A stretch of DNA of 64,000 nt. Source: Coffea arabica. Taxonomy: Eukaryota; Streptophyta; Magnoliopsida; Gentianales; Rubiaceae. The stretch covers positions 4,402,001-4,466,000 of the forward strand of contig NC_092329.1 of the NCBI RefSeq assembly GCF_036785885.1, read 5' to 3'. This document shows positions 38,876 to 49,200 of this stretch, in pieces (within the stretch, counting starts at the first letter, position 1; every line of letters begins with the position of its first letter). Position numbers and translations under genes: made by a program. Under the pieces are notes generated by a model, which did not search any database, had not been told where the DNA came from, and worked only from the letters and a program-made list of their open reading frames with translations.

Positions 38876-39113
38876 CCTGTTTGGTTGAACCAAAAAAGTT
38901 TTTCGCACAATTATTGCATAGGTGGTGGTGTTCTCTTGATACTACTGCATTTGCATTTAGATAGGAGATTATTTGAAATAATTAATATATTATTTTTTTA
39001 ATGTGATGTATGTAAGATAAAAAAATAATTAAAATGATAAAAAGTTGTGTTGAAAATGTATTTATGATGTAAAAAAATAATTTTTTGACAAATAATTTCT
39101 ATCCAAACACACA
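38876..39113. mobile_element. MITE of the TTTGGATAG family, reverse orientation
   Basis: It begins near CCTGTTTGGTTG and ends TTTCTATCCAAACACA. The body has the reverse-complement phrases of the family (AAATGTATTTATGATG, ATAATTTTTTGACAAATAAT). Confidence 0.5.
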
Positions 39114-40261
39114 ATATACATTTTGAGAGTTACTTTTTTGATCTACTTCTTTTGATGCCAATTAGAGAATCTAATTGGAAAGAGCTATCTGAATGCAGTC
39201 GCAATTTAATTTTTGAAAATAATAATAATGTTTTGGACATATTTTTCAACCACGCGTATGCTTGCATATTAAGTTATAACAACATATGACAATCCGACAA
39301 TCTGAAAAGAAGAGTAGTGCAGTCACAATCATAATATAATTCCATATCTATATTTATTATTTCAGAGAGTTTTCCTTAAGAGTAATTCAACATAAAGTAG
39401 TTCAGAAAAACAAAAAAACTACTACTTATATAATGGTATTCAAGAGGGCAATTTCATTAATCAATTGCACTATTGGAAGTTCCGTGGCATCTTTAACATC
39501 AACTAATTGTGAACTCATTTGGATTGTTTTTTTTTATAAATTTTTGAAAAAATATATATACTGTAGTGATTTGAAATAAATGAAATTTAAAAATATATTC
39601 ACAGAAAATATTTTCTGTGAATGGGAGATACTAACAGAACCTATAACGGTCCAAAAGGACCAAAATATTTCATATTAGTTGAAAATGTAATGCAAAGCTA
39701 ATCAGTGGTCAAGGGGGAAATTATTACCAGCTCAAGTATGTTAAACCACTTTTTGGTTAGTGAATCAATTAAAGAGGGCTACTGGGCTTAACATATAGCT
39801 AAGGCCTAGCAATCGAAGGCCATCAAATTAACACGGCACAACTTTTGAATCTTTAATCAATAATAATGAATGTTTGCCATTAGCGCAAAAACGACATGGC
39901 TCTGTCAAATTCATGTCCTTATCCCTAGCCCACCTTTGGACCCGCCCTTATCTCCACCTCAACCGCCTTGCCGCCGTCACCGCCACAATCCCCATTCCCG
40001 CGGCCCCTTCCCCATCGCCGCTTTGTGGGAAGAAACAAAAAAGATGCATCATTTTTCTTTTATTTTCCTGTTCATGTCTTCCCGATAGAAAATTTTCTCC
40101 ATTTAAACAGGGGATATATTGGTTAATACCACATCATAGGGTGTCTTTTATTTTTCCCCATTTTAATAGTTGTACTTTTGTACATGCAAAATTTTCAAAG
40201 CAGGAACAAGAATGGTTGTCATGAGCAAGCATTTCAGAAGGTTCATGAACATAATTAATAT

Positions 40262-40410
40262 CCCGTTTGGATTGCATTTTTCATGATTTTCCATGAACCA
40301 TGAAAAAATTACTGTAACGATTTAATGTATATGAGGGAAAAAGGTAATAGGGAAATGTAATCACGGAAAACGATACAATTTTCCGGCAGAAAATGACAAT
40401 CCAAACAGGG
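40262..40410. mobile_element. MITE with CCCGTTTGGATTG ends
   Basis: CCCGTTTGGATTG on the left and CAATCCAAACAGGG on the right are inverted repeats that differ only by one extra base. It is 149 bp, with the family phrase TTACTGTAACGATTTAATG inside. No clear target duplication was found. Confidence 0.6.
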
Positions 40411-41604
40411 CATTAAATAAATCTTAAAATTTTGAAAATATTTAAGAATCAAAATATCATTGTGTCGATCGATTTTAATACCATATGTAATGCTCGTAAA
40501 CACGTGCTCTATGTTTATATTGCCTTCAACGCAATTTATGTTGCTCTACATATTTACCATTTGTTCAAATGACCAAACCGTCTCGTTTATAATTTGTTCA
40601 AATAAACATAAATTGTCTCCAAACATCATCGTTGCACTTACTCGACGTCCAATCTTCTGGTCATCATTAGTAGATTTGTTGATGGTGCAGGGTTAGCCCA
40701 AACATGGCCTCTTCAAACCCGAAATTAACGGGTCAAGCCACATGCAATACAAGGCTATCCACAGCTTAATGGAGATATGATGTCTAATTTATTGTAAGTT
40801 GAGTTTAAGCTTCATCACCCTCAACCCAATTAACGCGCAAATACAATTTGATAATAATTTTATATTAGATATATCATGTATGGTATTATCTTATACCACA
40901 AGATATAAATGAAAGAAATCAAAAAAAAAAAAAAAATCAGAAGAAGGGAGTGGACTGGGTGTGGACTGAGTCCAAATTAATCGCGAAGCATGAATGTCTT
41001 TGCCACTGCCACTTGAAAGTTCAAGACCGGGTATTTGTAGTACGTTTCTAGTTCGGGGGTTATTAAAGCCCAGCCCAGCCCAGAAAGCGTGATTAACAGC
41101 TACCACTAATCGCTAGATATGGCCATACAAAAAATCCACTAATGGCAGTTGCAGTAATTTTGAAATAAACAGAAGGCCAACTTTGGGAATGCAGATGATA
41201 CGGACTTTGAAGGAGGCAACAGTAGACATAGCCTTAAGGTTCACAGCTTTTAAAACTTCGCGCCAGCAAGGCACGTGAAAGCAGCCTGGTGTCTGAGACT
41301 CTGACTCTGGGGGTCTGAGTCTGTGGGGTCTAACCTGTACGATCTAAATCTATAGTACTGCAACTCCCTAACCATACGTACGATAACAACATTAAAGGAC
41401 AAAAACTTTTACTAGTAGTAGAATATTAGATGTACTTGTGGGAAATGCATTTCGCTTCTACTGCAAATTAAGCAGATTGAGATGGGGCTGGGTTTTGACT
41501 TCTGAGTGCCAATTCTTGGGTCGGTGGTAGCCTAGCCTGTGAATTATTCATCTGTTTTTATATAATTCTATCTAAGCCCTTGCGTTGGTAGCTGGTGAAT
41601 CTGT

Positions 41605-41627
41605 TATATATATATATATATATATAT
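41605..41627. repeat. (TA)n microsatellite
   Basis: About eleven uninterrupted TA units. Confidence 0.9.
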
Positions 41628-42389
41628 CTTTTTGCAAATTATGCTTAATTTGAATATTCGTTGCGTAATATTTTCCTTTTTCATAGCTTGAACCCCATGG
41701 AAAGATTATCAATCTTCACATTTTTCGACCAAAATTAAAGCTGTCTATCATTATAGTACCAAAAAAAAAATTACAAATTTGCCAAAAAAAAAAAATATTT
41801 TAAATTGTCAGTGTACGATACTCTTAAGTGATGATGATAAAACTAAATTATGAATGATAATTAACATCTCAAAATTTATACTTGAAAATACTAATAATTA
41901 TACCTTTATCTTACGATACTATTTATGGCTTTTTTCAAATACGCATAGACTTAAAAAAAATAAAAGAAATATGGAAGGTTTTCTTAAACTTACAAAATAC
42001 AAAAAATAAAAGCCATCAATAGCAATCTACCTACTTACACAACATGGTGGTAATATCACTCTATCCTGTGTGCAAAAGGCATTCAAATATCCAATGACCA
42101 CATAAAAGATGGATTTTAAAAAATACAAAAAAGGAGTATTGAGTTTATTTTCTTTTGAATCATTTTGAATATGTGAATAAATGTCACACCGGAACATATC
42201 AAATTGTTAAACATTGTGTATACTTTTCATTATAAAATTTCTAAATATAAATTAAATTTTTACATATAATTGTTAAAATTTTTGGAGCATTCAAAGAAAA
42301 TTATAAAACACATTCCTTACTGTTAGCATTAGAAACTTCTAAATATCTGGCTTGAATTTTGATTGAGCCCCTTTAAAGAAATCTTCATT

Positions 42390-42885
42390 TGTCCCTTCAA
42401 ACAAGAAACTTGATTCTACTTTTGCCATATTCTGAAATCTAATTTGCTAATTTATTTTGCCACATTTTAATTCCAACCAGTATGTCCATATTGGCAAGTG
42501 CCTTCTCATAGCTAACTAACGTTTCATGTGATACTAAAACCGCAACTGCTATAATCAGCCTGACGAACAATGATGGACGGTTATTAACTTACTATCTTGT
42601 TTTGAAAATCAACTCTATCGGAAGCGGTCTTATAAAGTCACAAACATCATCCGTAATTTCTTTGAAAGAAGGCTTAAGATGCAGGGACTGATCAACCCAG
42701 ACGGCATTGGCAAAGCTGATGCTAGGCCCGCCGAAAGGACCGCCGTCGGCCGCGAAGACAACGTCGACTTAGGAAAGAGAGGGGCTGGTCTTGGGTTGGG
42801 CATTTGGAACCCGAGGCAAATCAGGCCCAAGAGTAGTTGGATGAACAGCGCACAGAACAGAAAGTTACAACATTTTTGGCATCCA
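42390..42885 (-). pseudogene. truncated serpin copy (exon 1 plus part of intron 1)
   Basis: Read on the minus strand, 42590-42885 matches serpin exon 1, including the stretches around GATTTTCAAAACAAG, the FKPSF region and QDQLLSF. About 50 bp are deleted between the codons for FANA and FLKS, and there are stops. To its left, 42390-42590 matches the 3' part of intron 1 of the serpin at 54793-56337 (CAAACAAGAAAC, TCTACTTTTGCCATAT, TCATAGCTAACTAACGT). Exon 2 is absent. The intron match shows it is a partial copy of the serpin B lineage, not of serpin A beside it. Confidence 0.82.
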
Positions 42886-43193
42886 GTAAAGCTTCACCCT
42901 CTTAAATTCAAGCTTTGAACCAGAGGAAAACAAGTCATCATCAGATACTGCTAGATAAGTTCACGTTTTGACCTATAGGCTATAGGGAAACAATGCCGAA
43001 AACACAACACTTAAAATTCACGTATAGGATCTCTGAACAGAAGTACCTGAAAACAACTGGAAGCAACATAACATACAGTACATCGGAAAGCCGAACTTAT
43101 AGGGGTTAGACAATAGCATTATACATACCATTAACCAGACAAAATAAGCTACATGTCAAAAGACCGAAACAGCAACCCATTCTCCAGCGGTTG

Positions 43194-45646
43194 TTAAGAA
43201 TCAAGAGGATTAACCACACTACCAATAAACTGCACCACCCCAGTCATGTCTTCTCTTACAAAATAAAGCAATGGGTGATCAGCTACAAAGTCTAATTTAT
43301 TGAAAAATTGCGCAGACCGTAGCCTTATCGTAGCCGCAGTTGCAGCTGCAGCTTCTGTTCCTTCTTCGTTAACCTCAATAAAGGATTTGTGGAAGATGCT
43401 TGAAACATGAAGGTTCCGGCTCACAGGGGAGTCTACCATTTCAGTGAGGCCGCCTTCACCAGAGAAAGGCAGCACAAGCCCCAGTCCCTTCAGAGTTTTA
43501 GAAGCTTCAAATCCAAAGGATATCTTAAATTTTGGTACGAGGAAGTCGCCAACTTCTACTTTTGAACGTGATAAATGATGCTCTAAGAATCCAGGTTCAG
43601 AACCAGCTCTGTCCAACAAAGCTGGCAGCCCATCCTTGGCATCTGGGAGAAAAAAGTACATGGAGAAGCGACGCTTATCCTCACCTTGTTTATAAGGAAG
43701 ACACAGTACTTTAAACCCATCATAGGCACTTATATACTGTTTCTTCTTGCTGGTCATGAAGGGAACTTTAATTGTGCTGCCATTCAGTAGGTGAAAATCA
43801 TGCTCCTTTGTTTTTGATGCGTCGAACTTATCATCCCATTCTCCTTTAAAGTACAGCGCATTCGCAAAGATCAGCCTTGTTGTATTGTCTACAGAGCCAG
43901 GAGGAAGGATTTCTTTGATCAGTCCACTTGTACCCTTTTCGGCCCATGAATTTACTTCATTGGTGACCTCAGCAGGCTTCATCAACACCAATGCAAACAT
44001 TAGCAAACGTATTAACACTACTGATTCCCTTGCTAATTTCCTTACCATGTTCTCTAGTTATGGAACCCATGCATATTACAACAAAGATTACAAGTCAATA
44101 CTGAATTTCTAATACATTAACAAAACCATCTTTTCGTAAAGGACTTGATGCATAGAGCAAAAGCACAAAGCTTCTCATTCAGACACAAAGCACGAAATTT
44201 AAGAGACAAAATGCTCAAGTTTGCAGATAGAATTGAGAACCAAGTTGACAGCTCTACAAAGAGAACCTTAGAAGCCAGAGTTTTAACTATATTGAAAAGC
44301 TAAAACGGCACTGGAAGACAGTTCCATGATCTGTTGTTAGGTAGCATATTTAGATGTACTCTGGAAGAGTAGGGGTCAATCAATAATCACATAAGAAAAT
44401 AAGTAAAGATTAAGATGTCCATGGCCCTAAATGAACCAGTTACTACTCATAATTCCAAGATCAAAACAATTCAAGATCACAGGAATGTTATGCTAAAACT
44501 TTATTATTTCAGATAATGTGATAAAAAACAGTGTCCAACTTCCGCAGCCCTTACTATATAAATCAGGAAGTGAAAATCAACTCTTAAAAGAAGACAAGTG
44601 AGCAAATTAACTATACTCATTGATTGAGTTTCACATTTAACCAAAATGTTTGCGTTTATCTTTAACTTCCAAGGACATGAGCCAAATAGATTGTAAGAAA
44701 ATCCGAGGACAAGTATGATCTGAAGCACTGCCGGAAATTAATGAAGACGCGAACTTTCTCTACAAATAGAAGGAGACAGTCCTAGGCATTCAACCTGAAT
44801 ATGCGTGCTTATCAGCAACTTCCAAGAACATAACCAAAGACTAATTGCAAGAAAATCTTACGACAAATATCATCCAAACGAGTGCAGGAAATTCATGAAG
44901 AGCCAATTCTTTTCTACCCGTCAAAGTGCTTATTAGGACAGACTAAAGAAAATCAACAAACTAAAGAAACAGTTTCACAATCAAAAAACTCCTCCGTGCA
45001 ACATGCACATAAACCTCAATCATACAACAGTCAAAAAAGCCTCTTCTTTTAAGCCCCTTCCCTTTCCTACTAGCCAATTTCAGTACTTGCAAAAGGCGCA
45101 GGAAGTATTACCAATAGATAATCAACTAAAAAAGGCAAACGCATGATGACAAACGAATAGCTTAACACAACGAAAAGAAAAAGCCCATGTGAGAAAATTA
45201 ACAGGAAAAAAGAGAAAAATTTTTTTTTTTGATAAAAGACCAAGAAGTTTTATTACCTTGTTCTGAAAATCTACTTGATTGGAAGCGGCCTTATAAACTT
45301 CATCAACAATCTTTTTGAAAGAAGGCTTAAAAGGCAGAGACTGATCAATCCAGACGCCATTAGCAAAGGACAAGCGAGGCCCGCCGGAGGGCGCGCCGTC
45401 GGCTAAGACAATAGTGACGAGCTGAGAAGTGAGAGAGTTGAGGTGATCGGTGGAGGTGGACTTGAGGAAAGAGAGGAGCTGGTCTTGGGTCGGGCCCTTG
45501 GAGCCGGCTGCAATCAGGCCCAATACTACGTGGAGGGACAACGGTGAGAAGACGGAGTTGGTGTCCTTGGCCTCCGACGAGATGACGTGTTTTGCGAGTG
45601 CCAATGAGACGTCGTTTTGCTTGCTGATTGACTCTCTCAGGTCCAT
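43194..45646 (-). CDS. Serpin-ZX-type serine protease inhibitor (serpin A, P1 Arg)
   Basis: Two exons, 45257-45646 (130 codons) and 43194-43976 (260 codons plus stop), give 390 aa, the usual plant serpin length. The single intron is 1280 bp. The start is [10 protein letters not shown]. Shutter and breach motifs are present ([64 protein letters not shown]). The hinge [12 protein letters not shown] is of the inhibitory type. The reactive loop then reads [10 protein letters not shown], which aligns P2-P1-P1' as Leu-Arg-Ser with P1 at residue 350. Arabidopsis Serpin1 has Leu-Arg-Gly there and inhibits metacaspases and the papain-like protease RD21. There is no signal peptide, so it is probably cytosolic. 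Cleavage of trypsin-like or papain-like targets is inferred, not shown. Confidence 0.93.
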
Positions 45647-45990
45647 TTCTTCTTCTCTTGGAGTATATGGAAAATGGAAAGTGGAAACAGAAAGAGAGGC
45701 GAGCTTGAGCTTGAGTTTGAGCTTCTCGTGAGAAGCATAAAATAACTCTGCCTTTAATAGTGAGGTTGCTTAGCAATTAATAAATCATTTTTGGGCGGGT
45801 GAGGTAACTTTTCTCTTCTTTCTTCTCTACTAAGAAAACGAGATGTGATTCTCGATACGTGGGCTTTGAATCTATTCTAGATCAGATGAAACGTGAAATG
45901 GACCATTGGGTCGTGATAAATGCCCTGGAATCTTTTCCCTACGGACCATTTATTCGAAACTTGTCCATTTTCCGATTTTCTAAGTCACTG

Positions 45991-46142
45991 AGTGTTTGGA
46001 TAGTTAAAATATTTTAAATAATATTTCGCTTGCATCATAAACATAATTTTTAATTTATTTTTTATATTTTCAATCACTTTTTTATCTCACGTGTATCAAA
46101 TTACAAAAAAGTGTTACAGTAATTTTGCAGCGAGGTGTCCAA
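45991..46142. mobile_element. MITE of the TTTGGATAG family, upstream of serpin A
   Basis: It starts AGTGTTTGGATAGTTAAAAT and carries AATAATATTTCGCTTGCATC, TTTTCAATCAC and AAAAAAGTGTTACAGTAATTTT. The right end (GTGTCCAAAG) is decayed. Confidence 0.6.
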
Positions 46143-46540
46143 AGGCATGAGCAAGACAACGCAAGTGATGGTGGAAATTCATTTCTCAACATAAGTAGAT
46201 AACATGCGAAGAGCTGTGGTGACCTGGAGGTTTTTCGTCGTCCTCTCACATGCCGCGCATGTGGATTAGCAGCACTGTGTTCTTCGCGCATGGCGCGGCG
46301 GGTTCAGCTCCATTGCCATCTTATCTTCTTTCTTTTCTCTGTCAGTAACCCATGTGTCTCCTGCTGCGTTTTCTGCTGTGTTTCTCTATCTGGCAGAATC
46401 CAATGCCTCTCCTTTCGCCTAGCTTCTCTCTCTCCTTCTTCTTGACGGTATTGTTCTGTTTGCTCTATTTCGGTCTCTGGGTTGCAGTGGTATCATTTGG
46501 TTCTCTTCATTTTCCTCCGTTGTATTCTTTTTTTCTTTAC

Positions 46541-47093
46541 TCTTCTTTTTACTTCCGGTTAAGTGCATGCTTCGCTGTGAGCTTACTCTGTGAGTTTAAA
46601 CCTAAAATTGATATTTTTAATTTTTGTTCTTTGATTCCCATTTCGAGCTGCGAAGCGGCCATGCATCCTCTGTCTCTCGCTTTCTCTGTGTTGCAGTAGT
46701 CCGGATAAGCTGCCGTCTGTTCACGGCGCCTCCTTCTCCTCCATTGTACCTTTTCTGCCTCTTCCTTTCCGGTGAGGTACGCTCCTCCTCTGCCATTGTA
46801 TATTTCTATTTTCTCTTCTCTTCTTTTTACTTCCGGTGAAGTGCATGATTCACTGTGAGCTTACTCTGTGAGTTTAAACCAAAAACTGATATTTTTTATT
46901 TTTGTTCTTTGGTTCCCATTTCGAGCTGCGAAGCGGCCATGCATCCTCTGTCTCTCGCTTTCTCTGTGTTGCAGTAGTCCGGATAAGCTGCCGTCTGTTC
47001 ACGGCGCCTCCTTCTCCTCCATTGTACCTTTTCTGCCTCTTCCTTTCCGGTGAGGTACGCTCCTCCTCTGCCATTGTACATTTCTATTTCTTC
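46541..47093 (+). repeat. 278-bp tandem duplication in the leader region of the RPA-like gene
   Basis: TCTTCTTTTTACTTCCGGT at 46541 recurs at 46819, and TCGAGCTGCGAAGCGGCCAT at 46643 recurs at 46921. The period is 278 bp with few mismatches. Each unit includes a potential splice site (TTTCCGGTGAGGTACG). Confidence 0.88.
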
Positions 47094-47849
47094 CATAAAA
47101 TTCCTTTTTATTCTTTTTGCCTCTCTTTCTTTTTGCCTCTCTTTATTGAACAGAAAACGGTTTTCTTCTGAAGTGATTCTTGAGACTGCTTCCTTACATG
47201 CCAAGGAGGTGCCATCTTTGACCTTTTTTTCCTCCCCGAACGCATGCCTTCTGTCTTTCCACTCGAATAAGGTGCGATCTTGCCCTTCCTAGCTTTGTTT
47301 TTTTTAATTTTATTTTTTCTTCAAATAAGGTGCGATCTTGCCCTTCTTAGGTTTTTTTTTTTTTTTTATTTATTCTTTCTTGAGACTGTTCCCTTACAGG
47401 TTTCTTTTACTGGTTTGTGGAGTGATTCTTGAAACTGTTTCCTTACAGGCCAACGAAGTGCCATTCCTCCCTGAATGCATGCCTTCTGTTTTTCCTCTCG
47501 AATAAGGTGCGATCTTGCCCTTCTTAGCTTTGTCTCTTTTGTTCGCATCTGATGTTTTATGCTCCAGACTCTTGCACGTCTGTCCTGCTTAGTCTGCATT
47601 TGTGCTGTTTGGGGCTTACCCTTTGATCTGTAGCTTGTGTTCTGAAAAAAAAACTATGGTGCCTACCTCGAGAAACTGAAGCTGTTTTGTGCTGTGTTGC
47701 TCTTTTGCTCTGTGCGTTTTAGCCTGGAGTTGTTATGTTGCTGTTTATACCTACCCCTCCAGTTAGACATCTACTTCTTCAGAGAAGTGTGGGGTTATGC
47801 ATTATTTTTTAGTTTTGCCTCTAAAAATATATATATTAATTGCCTTTTG

Positions 47850-48165
47850 TAGCTAAGTCAACGCACCTAATTGCCTTATCTGTGACCAACATATTTTTTT
47901 TTAGCCCGAATTTGGCTTATCCCTTCTTCTGAATCCTGTTACACATTTGGGCTGTGCTTACTGTTGCGTGTTTCATAGAATTTCCCTTTTTTTGCCTTTT
48001 GTAGCTCAGCTAGCGCACCTAATTGCCTTATCTGTTACCAACATAATTTTCCCTTTTTTTTTCTTTTTCTGAGACCGAATTTGACTTATCCCTTTCTCTG
48101 AATCCTATTACACATTTGGGCTATGCTTATTGTTGCGTGTTTCGTAGAATTTCCCTTTTTTTAGT
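47850..48165 (+). repeat. 153-bp tandem duplication in the same leader
   Basis: GCACCTAATTGCCTTATCTG at 47862 recurs at 48015. In both units it is followed by ACCAACATA, GAATTTG.CTTATCCC, ACACATTTGGGCT and TGTTGCGTGTTTC. Just upstream, AATAAGGTGCGATCTTGCCC occurs three times (about 47267, 47324 and 47502). Confidence 0.85.
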
Positions 48166-48278
48166 CCTGTTATACATTTCTTCTCTAAACTTGGATTATT
48201 TTTTTCTTTCCTATCTTTAGTTCCTTGATAAATTTAGATTCTGTCTTGAATTATCTTTATTTCCATTTTGATTTTTAG

Positions 48279-49200
48279 ATGGCCATTGAGCCTTTACGTG
48301 TGTCTGAGGTCCATAGCTCCCTGCCCCAATGGACTTGTGTCATCCAAGTTATTGAGGTGTCTCATCTTAAAACTAGCTATGCAGAGCATGCATCCAAAAA
48401 GTATCGTCGCTTCGTCTTTGCTGATTCACAGGTACGTTTCATTTTCATCCCGTTATTGTTTTGTTCTTTTTTCCTTGCTTTGCTGTTGTGAGGTTTTTAT
48501 TTTTGCTTCGTGTCTTGTGCTGGACAGGGCGTAAAGGTTTCTGTTGTTGCCTTTGATGGTAACGTTGCTCATATTGAAGGTTTGTTTTTTCCTTTCAAGA
48601 GGTACTGCATTAGTAATGCTGCTGTTGAGAAAATTCCCAGACCTGCTCCGCCGGGTCTGCAACACCAAGGTAAGCTATATATTCTTGTTTACTGAACATG
48701 AATATTTGCTATGGAAGTATTCCCTAAATTTTTCATGGTATTTATCCTCCAAACCAGTTGCTGCTTTGATGTTGACCTCACTGATGATACCAGTGTCATG
48801 ACAGCCTCTGTGTCTAGTGAATTGGCTGAGCAATTACTTGGATTTACTGCAGTTGCGGCAACGGATTCGTATAACAAGGTTTATATAAAACTACATAAAC
48901 GAATACTCTAAGATATGAAGCAGAACATCTGTATTGTGATACCCTTTGTTACGGTTTCTTAATTAGCCATTTTGTTTAACTAATCCTCAGAATGAAGAAC
49001 TCCCACTGGACATGATTCATGACACGTTGAAGTCCAAGACGACATTCATTGCTCAGGTTAGGCCTGGAAACACCAAAGATACTAATTTGAGGACACCAAA
49101 GACTATGAACTCATTGAAGAACAGCCCCCAAGTAGTTTTCAGGTGGCCAGTCAGCTTTCTGCAGTTGATACTCCAGGTTATTGCTAAATGGTTCACTATA
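48279..49200 (+). CDS. RPA70-like OB-fold protein, gene model incomplete and possibly broken
   Basis: The ATG at 48279 follows an acceptor (TTTTTAG). Exon 48279-48431 encodes MAIEPLRVSE … VIQVIEVSHLKTSY … RRFVFADSQ. It joins exon 48528-48669 (GVKVSVVAFDGNVAHIEGLF, then FPFKRYCISNA), together an OB fold of the DUF223/RPA DBD type. Further blocks resemble the C-terminal RPA fold: CCFDVDLTDDTSVMTASVSS with LAEQLLGF (to 48878) and NEELPLDMIHDTLKSK with FIAQVRPG (from 48991). The phase between exon 48528-48669 and the next block does not fit a normal-sized intron. Near 49091 the protein-like reading frame shifts (toward YELIEEQPPSSFQV). Such RPA-like genes occur both as host single-strand DNA-binding proteins and as Helitron cargo. 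The downstream Helitron-type terminus at 53.46 kb favours the latter. Confidence 0.5.

Larger units (their letters stand above)
38092..42389. other. intergenic region upstream of the NAT gene
   Basis: This holds the NAT 5' leader and promoter (38092 to about 38400), degenerate MITEs (38876-39113, about 39515-39610, 40262-40410), a (TA)n microsatellite at 41605-41627 and AT-rich DNA. A proline-rich open stretch at 39870-40224 lacks homology and coding context. No other gene was seen. Confidence 0.5.

Noticed and set aside
39870-40224. Proline-rich open reading frame
   Set aside because: Composition-driven, with no recognisable domain or supporting splice context.
45360-45776. Second minus-strand frame across serpin A exon 1
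   Set aside because: Frame shadow of the conserved serpin exon.
46896-47204. Long open stretches on both strands of the leader repeats
   Set aside because: Low-complexity Ser/Leu/Phe-rich or Lys/Glu-rich products from pyrimidine-rich DNA, duplicated with the repeat and without homology.
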